A program made the position numbers and the translations under genes. From positions 521,636 through 585,635 of the forward strand of contig NZ_KI543236.1 of the NCBI RefSeq assembly GCF_000496835.1: a stretch of 64,000 nt of DNA, written 5' to 3'. This DNA comes from Thalassobacillus devorans MSP14. Lineage in GTDB: Bacteria > Bacillota > Bacilli > Bacillales > Halobacillaceae. This document shows positions 62,796 through 64,000 of the stretch, piece by piece (within the stretch, counting starts at the first letter, position 1; each line of letters starts with the position of its first letter). Under the pieces are notes generated by a model. The model was not told the DNA's origin. It searched no databases and worked only from the letters and a program-made list of their open reading frames with translations.

Positions 62796-63443
62796 TTGAA
62801 CGCACCAATGACGTATGAAGTCCGTAAGCCAACTAACATAGACCCAAACAAAGAATATCCAGCTCTATTTTTGCTGCATGGAATCGGAAGTAATGAACGG
62901 GATATGCTTTCTTTAGCAGATGACCTGGAAAACCATTTTTTCATTTTTAGTATTAGAGGCCATTTATCGCAGCAGCCTGGTTATGCTTTTTTTACAATCC
63001 AGGGATATGGAAAGCCGCATAGGGAAGTGTTTGATCAGGGTATCAATCAGGTTAATAACTTCATTGACTATGCAGTGGAACAATATCAAGTGGACAGTAA
63101 CTTCCTGTATTTGCTTGGATTTAGTCAAGGGGCTATCGTATCCATGGCGACAGGACTTACTTTGGGAAATAGAATTAAAGGGATTGTTGCTTTAAGTGGA
63201 TATATTCCTGCCTTTGTTAAAGAAGAGTATGCTATCCAGCCAGTTGATCGCGTTTCATTATTTATCTCACATGGTGAATTTGATAACATTCTTCCTTATG
63301 AGTGGGGGATAGAAAGTTATAAGTATTATAGTGGCCTGGGTTCTCAGGTAACTTTTAAAGCTTATCAGGAAGGACATCTGGTATCACCAGTAAATAAACA
63401 GGATTTCACCAAATGGCTGCTGGATGACTTGAATAAAAACTAA
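62796..63443 (+). CDS. Alpha/beta-hydrolase (carboxylesterase/phospholipase-like)
   Basis: About 215-aa hydrolase of the YpfH/carboxylesterase type. LLHGIGSNERDM (oxyanion region) at about 26-37, nucleophile elbow LGFSQGAIVSM with Ser near 108, catalytic Asp in HGEFDNILPYEWG and His in YQEGHLVSP. Cytosolic. The TTG start at 62796 is 6 bases after GGGGAGGGG; an ATG four codons later lacks a site. Confidence 0.82.
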   Translation: MNAPMTYEVRKPTNIDPNKEYPALFLLHGIGSNERDMLSLADDLENHFFIFSIRGHLSQQPGYAFFTIQGYGKPHREVFDQGINQVNNFIDYAVEQYQVDSNFLYLLGFSQGAIVSMATGLTLGNRIKGIVALSGYIPAFVKEEYAIQPVDRVSLFISHGEFDNILPYEWGIESYKYYSGLGSQVTFKAYQEGHLVSPVNKQDFTKWLLDDLNKN

Positions 63444-63461
63444 CGAAATAAATTAAGTTTT

Positions 63462-63911
63462 TCAGGACAATAATCGGTAGCTGTACGAAAGTTTGATATA
63501 CAGGATACAGAGGATAAAACCGATCGGATAGGTCAATGCGGTCAACCATATATTCCACCCGGAGTGGTAATCAACTTTCCCCATCATCAAACTGATAAAT
63601 TCTATACCTGTTGTTGCTATCGTAAACAAAAAGACAAGATATACCGGACGGATGCTGCTCTTGATCAGCACATAAGTGAAGATGATGGCTAACATCGGAA
63701 AGTAACCGATGTTATAAGGGACAATCGATAAAGAAGGATTTAGATGGATGGGGGTTACCGTCCAAAAAAGCACCTGACCTAAGTCGTTTATTAAAAAGGC
63801 GATCGTAGCACCTACCGGAAAAAGCAGGATGACCAAACGCGGTTCTTTTGTAAAGAAGTAAATGCAGATCATCCAGGGGATAATTATACCAATCAAAATA
63901 TTCACAAACAT
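63462..63911 (-). CDS. Multi-spanning membrane protein (CBO0543-like)
   Basis: 149-aa protein with about five hydrophobic helices. Segments YFFTKEPRLVILLFPVGA and KVDYHSGWNIWLTALTYPIG are similar to the CBO0543 family of spore-former membrane proteins. Function unknown. It follows 12 bases after a truncated frame at the window edge, probably its operon partner. Confidence 0.6.
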   Translation of the reverse strand: MFVNILIGIIIPWMICIYFFTKEPRLVILLFPVGATIAFLINDLGQVLFWTVTPIHLNPSLSIVPYNIGYFPMLAIIFTYVLIKSSIRPVYLVFLFTIATTGIEFISLMMGKVDYHSGWNIWLTALTYPIGFILCILYIKLSYSYRLLS

Positions 63912-63923
63912 AGGATCACTTCT

Positions 63924-64000
63924 TTATATTTGATAATCAACTGCTTCTTCTGTAAATTCATTCCATCCTATTTTTCCATTAATAACCTTTTGTTTGAATG
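63924..64000 (-). CDS. Partial gene at window edge (C-terminus only)
   Basis: Reading leftward, an open frame enters from beyond position 64000 and ends at TAA 63924-63926, giving ...INGKIGWNEFTEEAVDYQI. Only about 24 codons are visible, too few to identify. Its stop is 12 bases before the start of the CBO0543-like gene. Confidence 0.5.
   Translation of the reverse strand, partial: FKQKVINGKIGWNEFTEEAVDYQI

Noticed and set aside
1-64000. CRISPR arrays, rRNA, tRNA, prophage or transposase genes
   Set aside because: No regularly spaced short repeats, no tRNA-like cloverleaf or rRNA sequence, and no integrase or transposase protein was recognised.
1-64000. A defence or toxin-antitoxin island
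   Set aside because: No nuclease, reverse transcriptase, TIR, restriction or toxin-antitoxin pair was found; the Arr enzyme is a lone antibiotic-modifying gene and the SEC-C/HTH/TPR protein has no defence-type partner.

Overview
The window looks like chromosome from an endospore-forming, probably moderately halophilic Bacillaceae (Halobacillus/Virgibacillus-like; the genus is inference). Support: low-to-moderate GC, strong Gram-positive ribosome sites with many TTG/GTG starts, sporulation genes (spo0M, a CwlJ-type spore cortex hydrolase), a choline-to-glycine-betaine locus with two betaine-type binding proteins, and a citrate-hydroxamate siderophore cluster. No rRNA, tRNA, CRISPR array, transposase or phage genes were seen.

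Layout. 0-6.3 kb: a nucleoside hydrolase, then a small three-gene membrane operon present twice; each copy has lost different genes. A VOC protein and a DUF2935 protein lie between the copies. 5.4-12.8 kb: urea transporter divergent from ureABCEFGD, a nickel-permease-like gene and a PadR regulator. 13-20.3 kb: thioesterase, SnoaL-like protein, a two-component system, a wrecked aromatic monooxygenase, a Baeyer-Villiger monooxygenase with a partner esterase, and a DoxX protein. 20.4-25.9 kb: a possible structured RNA, nicotinamidase-like hydrolase, FMN reductase, then gbsR / gbsA-betA. 26-29.8 kb: an orphan betaine-type binding lipoprotein and a large SEC-C/HTH/TPR protein bracketed by a 22-bp repeat. 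29.8-36.7 kb: a FadR-type regulator divergent from a CoA-transferase / HMG-CoA-lyase-like / symporter / MFS / flavin-reductase operon. 36.7-38.6 kb: an OpcR-like regulator divergent from opuAC. 38.8-46.4 kb: spo0M, MaoC protein, tubby-like membrane protein, class D sortase, and a PhnCDE-type importer with a divergent LysR. 46.4-53 kb: rifampin ADP-ribosyltransferase, a flavoprotein, a two-subunit GMC dehydrogenase and a secreted amidase. 53.2-60.4 kb: a Fur-box-controlled siderophore operon in rhizobactin/schizokinen order. 60.5-64 kb: small membrane proteins, GNAT, cwlJ, an esterase and a cut-off gene at the edge.

How it works together. Three themes stand out: nitrogen from urea (uptake, nickel, urease), osmoprotection (choline oxidation plus betaine binding, each with its own GbsR-type repressor and matching palindromes), and catabolic flavoenzyme or CoA-thioester pathways whose substrates are not known. 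A roughly 50-bp imperfect palindromic element (TGCCTGACCCC ... GGGGATCAGGCA) occurs about ten times in intergenic gaps, sometimes serving as a terminator, and two copies bracket the arr gene.
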